From Methylobacterium sp. J-088 (GTDB lineage Bacteria; Pseudomonadota; Alphaproteobacteria; Rhizobiales; Beijerinckiaceae): a stretch of DNA of 45,779 nt. Both the position numbers and the translations under genes were made by a program. The notes under the pieces are model-generated. The model was not told the DNA's origin and ran no database searches. It worked only from the letters and a program-made list of their open reading frames with translations. This document shows positions 33,279 to 41,194 of this stretch, piece by piece (positions within the stretch are counted from its first letter, which is position 1; the number at the start of each line of letters is the position of its first letter). Location: assembly GCF_022829295.1 (NCBI RefSeq), contig NZ_JAKSYH010000280.1:1-45779 (forward strand), read 5' to 3'.

Positions 33279-34028
33279 ATGGCGCGGTGGATCGCGGGAC
33301 TCGATGGTTGCCGCGGTGCCTGGGCCGGGGCCCTGCTCGATCTCGACGACCCCGACCGGCACCGCTGCGCCCTGTTCCCGGACGTGGCCGCGATCCTCGA
33401 CGCGCCGGAGCGGCCTCTGGTGATCGGGATCGACGTGCCGATCGGCCTGCCGGACCGGATCGTCGGTGGCGGCCGGGCGGCCGATCGGGCGGCGCGCGCC
33501 AAGCTCGGCCCGGCGCGGTCGTCGGTCTTCCCAATGCCGCCGCGGGCGGCCATTTACGCTGCCGACTACGACACCGCTAAAGCCCTGTCCCGGGCGGCGA
33601 GCGACCCGCCCTTCGCGCCCTCGATCCAGGGCTACAACATCTTCCGCTATGTCCGCGCGGTGGACACGCTCCTGCGGGCTCGGCCAGACTTGCGCGACCG
33701 GATCCACGAGGTTCACCCGGAGGTGGCATTCCACGCCCTCAACGGCGACCGGCCCCTCGGCCTCCCGAAGAAGGGGCGCAACGCCCGCCTGGGGCTCGAT
33801 CGCCGGCGGGAACTCCTGTCCACGGCGGGGCTGCCGGCCGCGCTGCTCGACGCCCGGGCCAAGGGAGTCCCGCAGGACGACCATCTCGATGCGCTGGCCG
33901 CGCTGGTGGTGGCGCAGGATATCGCTTTGGGCCGAGCCCGGCCGCTCCCCGACCCGCCGGCGCGGGATGGGCACGGCCTGCCCGTGGTGATCTGGGCACC
34001 GGCCCGGCGGGAGACGCCGATCCCGTGA
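33279..34028 (+). CDS. DUF429 family protein (predicted RNase H-like nuclease)
   Basis: 249 residues with the DUF429 signature: AGLDGCRGAW at the start, VIGIDVPIGLPD (acidic catalytic-type strand), FRYVRAVDTLLRARPD, EVHPEVAFHALNG and DDHLDALAALVVAQ. The family is predicted from structure comparison to have an RNase H-like fold with acidic metal-binding residues, matching the Asp at 9 and in IDVP and the final DDHLD. No experimental function known to me. It is divergent from the CitE-dut pair with about 110 bases between. Confidence 0.85.
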   Translation: MARWIAGLDGCRGAWAGALLDLDDPDRHRCALFPDVAAILDAPERPLVIGIDVPIGLPDRIVGGGRAADRAARAKLGPARSSVFPMPPRAAIYAADYDTAKALSRAASDPPFAPSIQGYNIFRYVRAVDTLLRARPDLRDRIHEVHPEVAFHALNGDRPLGLPKKGRNARLGLDRRRELLSTAGLPAALLDARAKGVPQDDHLDALAALVVAQDIALGRARPLPDPPARDGHGLPVVIWAPARRETPIP

Positions 34029-34040
34029 AACGAGCGTGCG

Positions 34041-34409
34041 TCAGCGCCGCGCCGCCTGGGCCGGCGGCGGCGTGAACGCGCCGCTCCAAGCGGTGGTCTG
34101 ATTCGTCGGTGACGCGAAGACCGTGATGAACGCTCCGGTGCCCTTCAGGCCCGCGAACGCGACCGTCGCCTTCCCGACCTTGAACGTGCCCGTGCCTTTC
34201 ACCGTGCCCTGCCCCCGGTCCATCGTCACCGGCTCCACGGTGGTGACCGGGGCGTTATCGAAGGGCTGGTTGGGGCTCCTGTTGAGGCCGGAGCCGCGCT
34301 CCGCATCGCGGCCGGTCGGAGCTGACGTCTCTGGCCACGTGTCATGATCGTCGGATGGCGCGGCGGCGCTTTGAGGCCGAAGCGATACAGCAAACGGGAA
34401 CACATCCAT
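34041..34409 (-). CDS. Hypothetical protein, possibly a remnant
   Basis: A 122-residue frame; only the second half (TVKGTGTFKVGKATVAFAGL, then GTGAFITVFASPTNQTTAWS) looks protein-like, with alternating Gly/Thr/Val beta-strand texture, and it ends Pro/Ala-rich. The first half is composed of low-complexity polar residues. No signal peptide or recognised family. It may be the C-terminal fragment of a decayed exported protein, a small gene starting inside the frame, or noise. Confidence 0.3.
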   Translation of the reverse strand: MDVFPFAVSLRPQSAAAPSDDHDTWPETSAPTGRDAERGSGLNRSPNQPFDNAPVTTVEPVTMDRGQGTVKGTGTFKVGKATVAFAGLKGTGAFITVFASPTNQTTAWSGAFTPPPAQAARR

Positions 34410-34444
34410 GTCCGGCGCGATCCTTGCGCCCTAGCTTTGACCCC

Positions 34445-34960
34445 ATGAAAGCTGCGCCCACTCTCGCCATCCGCCACGTCGCCCGGGCGATCGTGCTCGA
34501 TCCGCAGGACCGGATCCTGTTGATCGCTTACGCCTCCGTGCACGCCAAGGGGGCGGACGGGTCGCCGCTGCGGTTCTGGTTCATGCCTGGCGGCGGCCTT
34601 GAGCCCGGCGAGGATCACGTCACTGCCTGCCGCCGGGAACTCGGAGAGGAGATCGGCCGCACCGACGCGGCGATCGGCCCGCAGGTCGCTGCGTGCGACG
34701 GGCCGTTCCATCTGTTCCGCCAGCCCCGGGATGCCCGCGAGCGCTACTTCCTCGTCCGCCTGCCCGACGACCAGGTCGACACCAGCCGCCTCGCCGAGAC
34801 CGAGGACAACCACGTGCTCGGCACGCGCTGGTGGCCGATCGCCAAACTGCGCGCGAGCGGCGAACGCGTCGAACCGGCCGGCCTCGCCGATCTCGCGGCC
34901 GATCTCGCCCGCGGGATTATCCCGGCCCAGCCCCGCGTTCTGACTTGGCAAAGATCCTGA
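34445..34960 (+). CDS. NUDIX hydrolase
   Basis: Nudix enzyme hydrolysing a nucleoside diphosphate linked to another group. The Nudix box GGGLEPGEDHVTACRRELGEEIG matches GX5EX7REUXEEXGU. The ATG at 34445 gives 171 residues beginning MKAAPTLAIRHVARAIVLDP; upstream in-frame codons lack a ribosome site. The segment PLRFWFMPGGGLE and TRWWPIAKLRASGERVEP are common in the general Nudix group. Substrate unknown. Confidence 0.88.
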   Translation: MKAAPTLAIRHVARAIVLDPQDRILLIAYASVHAKGADGSPLRFWFMPGGGLEPGEDHVTACRRELGEEIGRTDAAIGPQVAACDGPFHLFRQPRDARERYFLVRLPDDQVDTSRLAETEDNHVLGTRWWPIAKLRASGERVEPAGLADLAADLARGIIPAQPRVLTWQRS

Positions 34961-35002
34961 TTTCAGCTGTATCACGATCGATAACGCAACGGAGCTGCTT
35001 TG

Positions 35003-35668
35003 ATGTTTCCTGTCTATTTGACTGAAGGGTATCGATCGTTCCTTGAGCAGCGCTTTCCGGCCGAACGCCGCCGCTTCGCGCAACTGGCCGAATCGCAGAA
35101 GCCGGAGATCCTCGTCATCAGCTGCTGCGACAGCCGGGTCTCCCCGAGCGCGATCTTCGATGCCGGACCGGGCGAGCTGTTCACGATCCGCAACGTCGCC
35201 AACCTCGTGCCGCCCTATCAGCCGGACGAGAATTACCACGGCACCTCTGCGGCACTGGAATTCGCTGTCCAGGCCCTGGAGGTGAAGCATATCGTCGTGC
35301 TCGGCCATGCCACCTGCGGTGGCGTGAAGGCCTACGCCCAGAAGGCGAAGCCCCTCTCCGAGGGGAACTTCATCGGCAAGTGGGTCTCGCTCGTGGAACC
35401 CGCGGTGGCGAAGGCCGGCGATCCCGAGGCGCCGAACTACCTGACGCGCCTCGAATACGCCGTGGTGGCGCAGGGCCTCGAGAATCTGATGACCTTCCCG
35501 TTCGTCAAGGAACGGGTCGATGACGGCCGGCTCCAGCTCCACGGTGCACATTTCGGCGTGTCGACCGGGTCCCTGGTCGTGCGCGATCCGAAGACGGGGG
35601 CGTTCCAGCCACCGCTCGACACGGCCGGCCTGCAGGTCCGCTCGGCTGCCGCCGTCACGTGTGACTGA
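35003..35668 (+). CDS. Beta-class carbonic anhydrase
   Basis: Zinc enzyme interconverting CO2 and bicarbonate. Zinc ligands are C41 in the CCDSR motif (with D43-R45 dyad), H102 and C105 in GHATCGG. LFTIRNVANLVPPYQPDENYHG and SAALEFAVQALEVKHIVVLG are family hallmarks. The ATG at 35003 is preceded by GGAG at 8 bases. The protein has 221 residues, usual for the CynT/Can type. It would supply bicarbonate to carboxylases (for instance PEP or acyl-CoA carboxylases), valuable in a methylotroph; that role is inferred. Confidence 0.94.
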   Translation: MFPVYLTEGYRSFLEQRFPAERRRFAQLAESQKPEILVISCCDSRVSPSAIFDAGPGELFTIRNVANLVPPYQPDENYHGTSAALEFAVQALEVKHIVVLGHATCGGVKAYAQKAKPLSEGNFIGKWVSLVEPAVAKAGDPEAPNYLTRLEYAVVAQGLENLMTFPFVKERVDDGRLQLHGAHFGVSTGSLVVRDPKTGAFQPPLDTAGLQVRSAAAVTCD

Positions 35669-35705
35669 CATCGTGGCGGCGCAGCAACTTTCGCCGCGCA
35701 CACCT

Positions 35706-35739
35706 AAAAAAAAAGGCGGCTCGCCTGTGCGAGCCGCCT
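35706..35739 (-). terminator. Rho-independent terminator for the DUF4142 gene
   Basis: AGGCGGCTCGC (35714-35724) pairs with GCGAGCCGCCT (35729-35739) around CTGT. Read on the minus strand the hairpin is followed by nine T (the A-run at 35706-35714). It ends the DUF4142 gene. On the plus strand there is no T-tract after the hairpin. Confidence 0.93.
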
Positions 35740-35786
35740 GTCCTGCCGGCCCAGCTCATGCCAGGCCGACACGATCGCAGTGGACC

Positions 35787-36491
35787 TTACCGGGCGCCAG
35801 CCAGACGCTGCGCGTGGTCGTAGTGCATCTGCAGGGCTGGAAGGGCCTGCTGGGCGTAGTTGCGCAGGGCCGGGTTTGGACCACCCTGAGCGTAGGCCTG
35901 GGTCATCGCGATGGCCATCTGGTGGGCCTCGATCTGCTGCGTTGCGTAGAGCCGGTCGAAGCGCGGGCCGGGCGGGGTTGCCGACAGCTCGGACAGCATC
36001 GCCTGCTGCTGCGGGCTCGGCTGCACCAGGGTGGAGGCCCCCGTCGCCATCATGTCACCGCCGCCGAGACGACCGCCGGCCGCAGCACCGTTCGCCGCGC
36101 CCGTGCCCGCACCCTGGAGACCGCCGACCGGGCCGCCCGACAGGGTGCCGCCGACCACGCCGGTCGCCGCACCGACGCCGGCGCCCACGGCGCTTCCTGC
36201 CACCGCGATCGGAGCCGTGATCAGTCCGCCGAGGCCCGGATCGCCCCCCGCCATTGCTCCGGGCTGCCCGCCGGCCAGCGCCACGTTAGCAGCCTGATGA
36301 TCGCGGAGCGCCTCCTGGGCATAGGACCGGATCCGCGGGTTGCGCGACTTGGACAAGGCGATCTGCGAGGATTGGATCTCGAACGCGTTCGACTGCATCG
36401 ACTGCAGACGGAAATCGTTGGCGCTCTGCGCCAGCGCTGGCGTCGACAGAGCCAGAACAAGTGCGGAGGCGGCGGCGTAATTCTTCAGCAT
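35787..36491 (-). CDS. DUF4142 exported protein with a glycine-rich insertion
   Basis: A 234-residue protein with a signal peptide (MLKNYAAASALVLALSTPAL, cut near AQS). DUF4142 is a four-helix, ferritin-like domain of unknown function. The first helices (FRLQSMQSNAFEIQSSQIAL, PRIRSYAQEALRDHQAAN) and the last (TQQIEAHQMAIAMTQAYAQG, PALRNYAQQALPALQMHYDH) are present. About 75 residues of Gly/Ala-rich sequence (73-147) with glycine-zipper texture stand between them. ATG at 36491 chosen; a GAGG lies 7 bases upstream. Such zippers insert into membranes, so the insertion may anchor the domain. DUF4142 members are often stress-induced. Confidence 0.83.
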   Translation of the reverse strand: MLKNYAAASALVLALSTPALAQSANDFRLQSMQSNAFEIQSSQIALSKSRNPRIRSYAQEALRDHQAANVALAGGQPGAMAGGDPGLGGLITAPIAVAGSAVGAGVGAATGVVGGTLSGGPVGGLQGAGTGAANGAAAGGRLGGGDMMATGASTLVQPSPQQQAMLSELSATPPGPRFDRLYATQQIEAHQMAIAMTQAYAQGGPNPALRNYAQQALPALQMHYDHAQRLAGAR

Positions 36492-36746
36492 CAGAAACCT
36501 CGCTACGAGATGGATGCGCAAACGGGCATGGGATATCCGGCGGAGATCGAAGACCTCACGCGGCGCGTTCGCGATATACTCTGTCAACGGGACCAACGAC
36601 CTATGGTTCCTGCCGGTTTCACCCCGGATCCGGCCCGTGGTTGAGGTTTGGCCCAGGCGCGCCTGCGCCGGCGTCCCGGATTTCGGCTGCCCCGGGAGCC
36701 GGGTGGCGGGACCTAGGACTCGCCCGCGCCGATTGCTGAGCGCCGG

Positions 36747-37892
36747 ATGATCCTCGTCCCGATCCAGATCCTGCGCGGCTGCGCCGCCCTGATGGTGGTC
36801 TGGCACCACACGCGGCACGAAGTGGAACTCCTGGCGCAGCGCGGCGGCCCGGCTTTCGATCCGGGCACTCTCCTGCCCTGGTGGGGCGGTGTCGACCTGT
36901 TCTTCGTGATCTCCGGCTTCGTCATCGTCCTGGCGAGCGGAGCCCTGTTCGGAGTGCCTGGCGGCCGGGCCCGCTTCCTGGCGCACCGGATCGCCCGGGT
37001 GGTGCCGCTCTACTGGCTGCTGAGCCTGGTCTATCTCGCCCTCGCCCTGGCCCGTCCGGACGTCCTCGGGGAGGCTGCCGCCCTCGTCCACGATCCGGCC
37101 GCCCTGCTGGCGAGCTTCCTGTTCTGGCCGGCTGCCCGACCGGACGGCACGATCCAACCGCTCTACGGCCTCGGCTGGACCCTGAACTACGAGGCCTTCT
37201 TCTACGGGCTGTTCGCCGCCGGGCTCGGCCTGGGGCGGCGCGGCGCGATGGTCTGGCTCGTCGCGGCCCTGGTGCTCCTCGTCACCGCCGGGACCGTTCG
37301 GCCGGACCTGCCCCTGCCGCTGCGCTTCTGGGCGAACCCGATCGTACTCGAATTCGCTGCCGGGGCCGGGCTCGCCCTCGCCTATCGGAGCGGCGTGCGA
37401 CCCCCCGTTCCGCTTCGTGCCGGCCTGGCGGGGCTCGGCCTCCTCGGCCTGATCCTGGCGGCCAGGCTGCTCGCCGATCTCGGCGAGGCCGACGGCTTCG
37501 TGCGCCCGCTCCTCGTCGGCGTGCCGGCCGCCCTGCTCGTGACATCCGCCCTGGGGCCGGGGCGCGACGCGGCGCAGGTTGCGCGTCTGCCGGCCCCGAT
37601 CCGCGCCCTGGTGACGCTCGGCGATGCCTCCTACGCCCTCTACCTCGTGCATCCGTTCGCCCTGCGCCTCGTGCGCGAGATCCTGGTGCGGATCGGCCCG
37701 GCGCAGGCGCTGCACCCGTACGGCGGCATGGTGCTGATGCTGGCGGCGAGCGTCGCAGCCGCCCTCGTGATCCACCGGTTCGTCGAGACGCCGTTGACCC
37801 GCCGGTTTCGGCGGATCCTCGACCCCGGGACCGCGCAAATCCGTGTGCCTTCCGGTGCGGACCCGGTTCCCCACGGGCGCCTGCCGGATTAG
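36747..37892 (+). CDS. Acyltransferase family 3 (OafA-like) membrane protein
   Basis: Polytopic inner-membrane O-acyltransferase, 381 aa with about ten hydrophobic helices. Family marks are IQILRGCAALMVVWHHTRHE (the conserved Arg and His), FFVISGFVIV, GRARFLAHRIARVVPLYWLL and the C-terminal GDASYALYLVHPFALRLVRE and VIHRFVETPLTRRFR. Members acetylate or succinylate exopolysaccharide, O-antigen or peptidoglycan sugars. Target unknown, since no polysaccharide genes are nearby. Divergent from the DUF4142 gene across 255 bases that probably contain both promoters. Confidence 0.9.
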   Translation: MILVPIQILRGCAALMVVWHHTRHEVELLAQRGGPAFDPGTLLPWWGGVDLFFVISGFVIVLASGALFGVPGGRARFLAHRIARVVPLYWLLSLVYLALALARPDVLGEAAALVHDPAALLASFLFWPAARPDGTIQPLYGLGWTLNYEAFFYGLFAAGLGLGRRGAMVWLVAALVLLVTAGTVRPDLPLPLRFWANPIVLEFAAGAGLALAYRSGVRPPVPLRAGLAGLGLLGLILAARLLADLGEADGFVRPLLVGVPAALLVTSALGPGRDAAQVARLPAPIRALVTLGDASYALYLVHPFALRLVREILVRIGPAQALHPYGGMVLMLAASVAAALVIHRFVETPLTRRFRRILDPGTAQIRVPSGADPVPHGRLPD

Positions 37893-37917
37893 CTTCGATC
37901 CCGAGGAGGACGAAGCC

Positions 37918-38781
37918 ATGAAGACGCTGCTCGTACCCGTCGCGATGCACGACGCCCTACCCTCCGTGTTCGAGACGACGCGGCTCGCCGCGACGCGCTT
38001 CGGCAGCCTGATCGAGGGGGTTTCGCTGCGCCCGGCGCTCGCTGAATACGTCCCCGTCGATATGGTCGGCGGCATGACGTGGCTACGGGACGAGGAGGCC
38101 GACCGGGCCGAGGCCGAGGAGGCGGGTGGCCGCTTCGTCGCCTTCATGGATGCAGCCGGCATCCCCCGCCACGCCCGCGACGGGCTCTGCATACCGGAGC
38201 GGGTGCCGGATGCCGGGCCGCGCTACCGCTGGCGGCAGGACGTGCCGACCGGCGATGCATTCCTCGGCCAGTACGCCCGGCTGTTCTCCGCCACGGTGGT
38301 GGGCCGCCCGGGCACCACCGACAACGCGCCGCGCATGACCACCTTCGAGACCGCCCTATTCGAGAGCGGCCGGCCGATCCTGCTCGCGCCCCCCGCCCCA
38401 CCGGCGAGCCTGGGCGACGCCATCCTGATCGCCTGGAACGGCTCCACCGAGACCGCACGCGCCGTCGCCTTCGCGATGCCGCTTCTGCGCAAGGCCCAGC
38501 GGGTGCTGGTGCTGAGCGTCGAGGGCGGCATGGTCCCGGGCCCGACCGCCCAGGACCTCGCTCAGGCGCTGGCTTGCGAGGGGGTTGAGGCCGGGCATCG
38601 CGCCCTGCCGGCGGGGCGGCGCGCGCCCGGCGAGACCTTCCTGGCCGAGGCCAAGGCCTTCGGCTGCGACCTGCTTATCAAGGGCGCCTACACCCAGAGC
38701 CGCCTGCGCCAGATGATCTTCGGTGGCGTCACCAGCCACGTGCTGGCCCATGCCGACATGCCGGTGCTGATGGCGCATTGA
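37918..38781 (+). CDS. Tandem-domain universal stress protein
   Basis: 287 residues with two universal-stress-protein domains. The first starts MKTLLVPVAMHDALPSVFET; the second begins AILIAWNGSTETARAVAFAM. The end KGAYTQSRLRQMIFGGVTSH and VLAHADMPVLMAH carries the nucleotide-binding Gly-rich loop typical of ATP-binding USPs. In alphaproteobacteria this tandem form is common. The ATG at 37918 is chosen because earlier in-frame codons would overlap the acyltransferase gene. Role in stress survival is inferred from the family. Confidence 0.88.
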   Translation: MKTLLVPVAMHDALPSVFETTRLAATRFGSLIEGVSLRPALAEYVPVDMVGGMTWLRDEEADRAEAEEAGGRFVAFMDAAGIPRHARDGLCIPERVPDAGPRYRWRQDVPTGDAFLGQYARLFSATVVGRPGTTDNAPRMTTFETALFESGRPILLAPPAPPASLGDAILIAWNGSTETARAVAFAMPLLRKAQRVLVLSVEGGMVPGPTAQDLAQALACEGVEAGHRALPAGRRAPGETFLAEAKAFGCDLLIKGAYTQSRLRQMIFGGVTSHVLAHADMPVLMAH

Positions 38782-38866
38782 GCTGCCGGACTGCATCCAC
38801 CGGCGGGAACCGGGGCAATTCCCCTCGCGTTCGGCTCCGGCCCGCCCAGACCCCGCAAGGATACCC

Positions 38867-39472
38867 GTGACGAGCCTCTTGAAGCGCAGCCTCCTCGCCG
38901 CCCTGATGATGGCGGCGTCCGTCACCGCCGCGCGGGCCGAGCCCATGGTGGCCCGGTTCCGGGGGACGGTGGTGCGGGCCGAGTCCGACCGCATCCAGAT
39001 CCGGCGGCCGAGTGGCAGCACCCTCACCCTGCGCATGGATCCGAAGACCCGGGTCTACGCGGTGAACGGGTTGGACCTGCGGGCGATCAAGCCCGAGAGC
39101 TATGTCAGCGTGATCGGCGTCGCGGGCGCGGACCCGCGTCGTGCCACGGCTGTGACGTTGTACTCGCCCTCCGAGCGCGGTTTCGAGGCCGGGACTCAGC
39201 CGTGGGATACGGCCCCCGGGGCGACGCTGACGGCCGGCAGGGTCGCAGACCTGCAGCGCGGTTCGACCCTGCGGCTGGCCCTCTCCTATGAAGGCGGGCA
39301 ATCCGCGTTCGAGATCCCGAACGATACGCCGGTGACCCAGTTCTCACCCGGCGAGCGTGCCCTGCTCCAGCCCGGCGCGGCCGTGACGATCTTCGCCGGG
39401 TCGGACGCGGACGGTGCCCTCGATGCCGGGACGATCGCAGTCGGCCGACAGGGCGCCATCCCGGGCCTGTGA
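38867..39472 (+). CDS. Exported beta-rich protein, unknown function
   Basis: 201 residues from a GTG start at 38867 (AAGG upstream). A signal peptide ends at about residue 25 (VTAARAEPM). The rest is beta-rich with alternating hydrophobic residues: VARFRGTVVRAESDRIQIRR, LRMDPKTRVYAVNGLDLRAI and a C-terminal LRLALSYEGGQSAFEIPNDT. It resembles periplasmic metal-resistance or DUF5666-like sensors but I do not assign a family. No Cys. It stands between the universal stress gene and a HIT gene, on the same strand. Confidence 0.7.
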   Translation: MTSLLKRSLLAALMMAASVTAARAEPMVARFRGTVVRAESDRIQIRRPSGSTLTLRMDPKTRVYAVNGLDLRAIKPESYVSVIGVAGADPRRATAVTLYSPSERGFEAGTQPWDTAPGATLTAGRVADLQRGSTLRLALSYEGGQSAFEIPNDTPVTQFSPGERALLQPGAAVTIFAGSDADGALDAGTIAVGRQGAIPGL

Positions 39473-39550
39473 AGTTTCGGCGCGGGCCGCGTCATCGTTC
39501 CCGCGCTCGGACCGCGCGCGGGATGCAAAGCTGCGCTACATCGGTTTGCG

Positions 39551-39970
39551 ATGACCGATTCCGCCTTCGCCCTCGATCCGCGCTTGGCCGCCGACACCGT
39601 TGAGGTCGGTGACCTCGCCCTGTGTCGGGTGTTGCTGATGGACGATGCCCGGTTCCCGTGGCTGATCCTGGTGCCGCGCCACGCCGACCTCACAGAGATC
39701 ACCGACCTGCTCGAGCCGGATGCCGCGACCCTGTGGCAGGAGATCCGCATCGCCACGGGTGTGATGCAGGCCTTGGCCAAGCCCGACAAGGTGAATGTCG
39801 CGGCTTTAGGCAACGTCGTGGCGCAGCTCCACTTTCACGTGGTCGGCCGCTTCCGGTCCGATCCAGTCTGGCCCGGCCCGGTCTGGGGGTTCGGGACGCG
39901 CACGCCCTACCCGCTCCATGCCCGCGCGCAGCTCATCGAGCGCGCCGGCGCCCTGTTCTCCGCAGCCTGA
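39551..39970 (+). CDS. HIT family nucleotide hydrolase/transferase-like protein
   Basis: 139 residues. The histidine-triad segment reads QLHFHVVGR, so two histidines of the HxHxHxx motif are kept and the first is Gln, a variant common in the diadenosine or DcpS-like HIT branch. Upstream FPWLILVPRHADLTEITDLL is the conserved HIT first strand. It is the gene directly before nudC with an 8-base gap, so the two form a small operon of nucleotide-diphosphate enzymes. Substrate not defined. Confidence 0.87.
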   Translation: MTDSAFALDPRLAADTVEVGDLALCRVLLMDDARFPWLILVPRHADLTEITDLLEPDAATLWQEIRIATGVMQALAKPDKVNVAALGNVVAQLHFHVVGRFRSDPVWPGPVWGFGTRTPYPLHARAQLIERAGALFSAA

Positions 39971-39978
39971 CTTCGCGC

Positions 39979-40881
39979 ATGACCGATCCCCGCGACACCC
40001 TCGGCTTCGTCCGGAACCGCCTCGACCGTCATTCGGCCGAGCAGCCCGAAGAGGCGGTGCCCGCCGTCGATGCGCCCGATGCGCGCCTCGTCCTGCTGTG
40101 CGGCGACCGGTTCGTGCTGCGCGGGGACACCACGCTGATCGCACCCGATATCGCAGCGGACCTCCTCACGGGCACGCGGATCTTCCTCGGGTATCGGGAC
40201 GGACGGCCGGTTTTCGCGCAGGCTGCGCCCGCAGAAGCCGCGGAGCGCTTCGCGGGGGACGACACCCGCACCCTCGACTTGCGCAGCATTGCCACCGACT
40301 CCGCCGTGGAGGCGGAGGAATTGGGCCTGCTGGCGGTCGCCAAGTCGATGCTCGACTGGCATGCCCGCCACGGTTTCTGCGCCAATTGCGGCACCGCCAC
40401 GGAGTCGAAGGCCGGCGGCTTCCGGCGGGAATGCCCCTCTTGCGCCGCCCATCACTTCCCCCGGGTCGATCCCGTGGTGATCATGCTGGTGCGGCGGGGC
40501 GATGCCTGCCTGCTCGGCCGCGGCCCGCATTTCCGGCCGCACATGTATTCCTGCCTCGCGGGTTTCCTGGAGCCCGGCGAGACGATCGAGGACGCCGTAC
40601 GCCGCGAGGTGTTCGAGGAGACGCATATCCGCGTCGGTGCGGTGACCTATCGGACCTCGCAGCCCTGGCCGTTCCCGTCATCGCTGATGATGGGCTGCGC
40701 CGCAGAGGCCTTGGATGGGGCCATCGTGACCGATCCGGCCGAGCTGGAGGACGCCCGCTGGTTCAGCCGCTCCGATGTCGCCGCCATGCTGGACGGTACC
40801 CATCCGGAAGGCATTCAGGCCCCGCCGCCCATGGCGATCGCCCACTACCTGATGCGCGCCTTCGTGGCCGGCAAGACCTGA
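39979..40881 (+). CDS. nudC: NADH pyrophosphatase / RNA de-NADing enzyme NudC
   Basis: Nudix enzyme that splits NAD(H) and, in E. coli, removes NAD caps from RNA. The zinc ribbon HGFCANCGTATESKAGG with CPSCAAHHFPRVDPVVIML is present (4 Cys). The Nudix box is GFLEPGETIEDAVRREVFEE. The NudC-specific SQPWPFPSSLMMGC follows. 300 aa from the ATG at 39979; frames that continue upstream would overlap the HIT gene. The N-terminal 130 residues form the usual NudC N domain. Confidence 0.93.
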   Translation: MTDPRDTLGFVRNRLDRHSAEQPEEAVPAVDAPDARLVLLCGDRFVLRGDTTLIAPDIAADLLTGTRIFLGYRDGRPVFAQAAPAEAAERFAGDDTRTLDLRSIATDSAVEAEELGLLAVAKSMLDWHARHGFCANCGTATESKAGGFRRECPSCAAHHFPRVDPVVIMLVRRGDACLLGRGPHFRPHMYSCLAGFLEPGETIEDAVRREVFEETHIRVGAVTYRTSQPWPFPSSLMMGCAAEALDGAIVTDPAELEDARWFSRSDVAAMLDGTHPEGIQAPPPMAIAHYLMRAFVAGKT

Positions 40882-41194
40882 GAGGCGCCTCAACCCGGCT
40901 GGCCAGCGCTCCGGCTCGAATCGTCCGCGGGGTTGATAAAGTTCAATCTGAACGGCCCAGAGCCGTTGGATTGCAGTCTCATCGGCTCGGCGGTGGTCCA
41001 TAACGAATAGGGCATGTCTTCCGGCCTGCCGATCGGATCGAATCCAGGCCCGAGGAACGATACTCAATGTGATACTGAATTTTCGAGCGTGACCCACAGT
41101 TTGCCAGCGCCAAGCGCACGGCTGACGCGATGCCCCCAGGGTTACATCGCTTCGCTCGAGACAACAGAGCGTAGTACCGCCGGAGAAATCAGTT
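40882..41194. other. Intergenic region between nudC and the siroheme synthase gene
   Basis: 313 bases, AT-richer than its surroundings, no gene seen. It contains one imperfect dyad, CAATC..AACGGC-CCAGA-GCCGTT.GATTG (40944-40973), with no T-tract. Both flanking genes converge on it, so it holds the 3' ends of two transcripts. Confidence 0.5.

Noticed and set aside
36492..38192. Long upstream extension of the DUF4142 gene (801 codons in total)
   Set aside because: It runs opposite the acyltransferase gene and beyond. The ATG at 36491 begins a clean signal peptide and has a ribosome site, so the extension is an artefact.
40882..41194. tRNA-like stretch (GGATCGAATCC near 41036)
   Set aside because: The TpsiC-like segment has no matching acceptor stem or anticodon arm around it.
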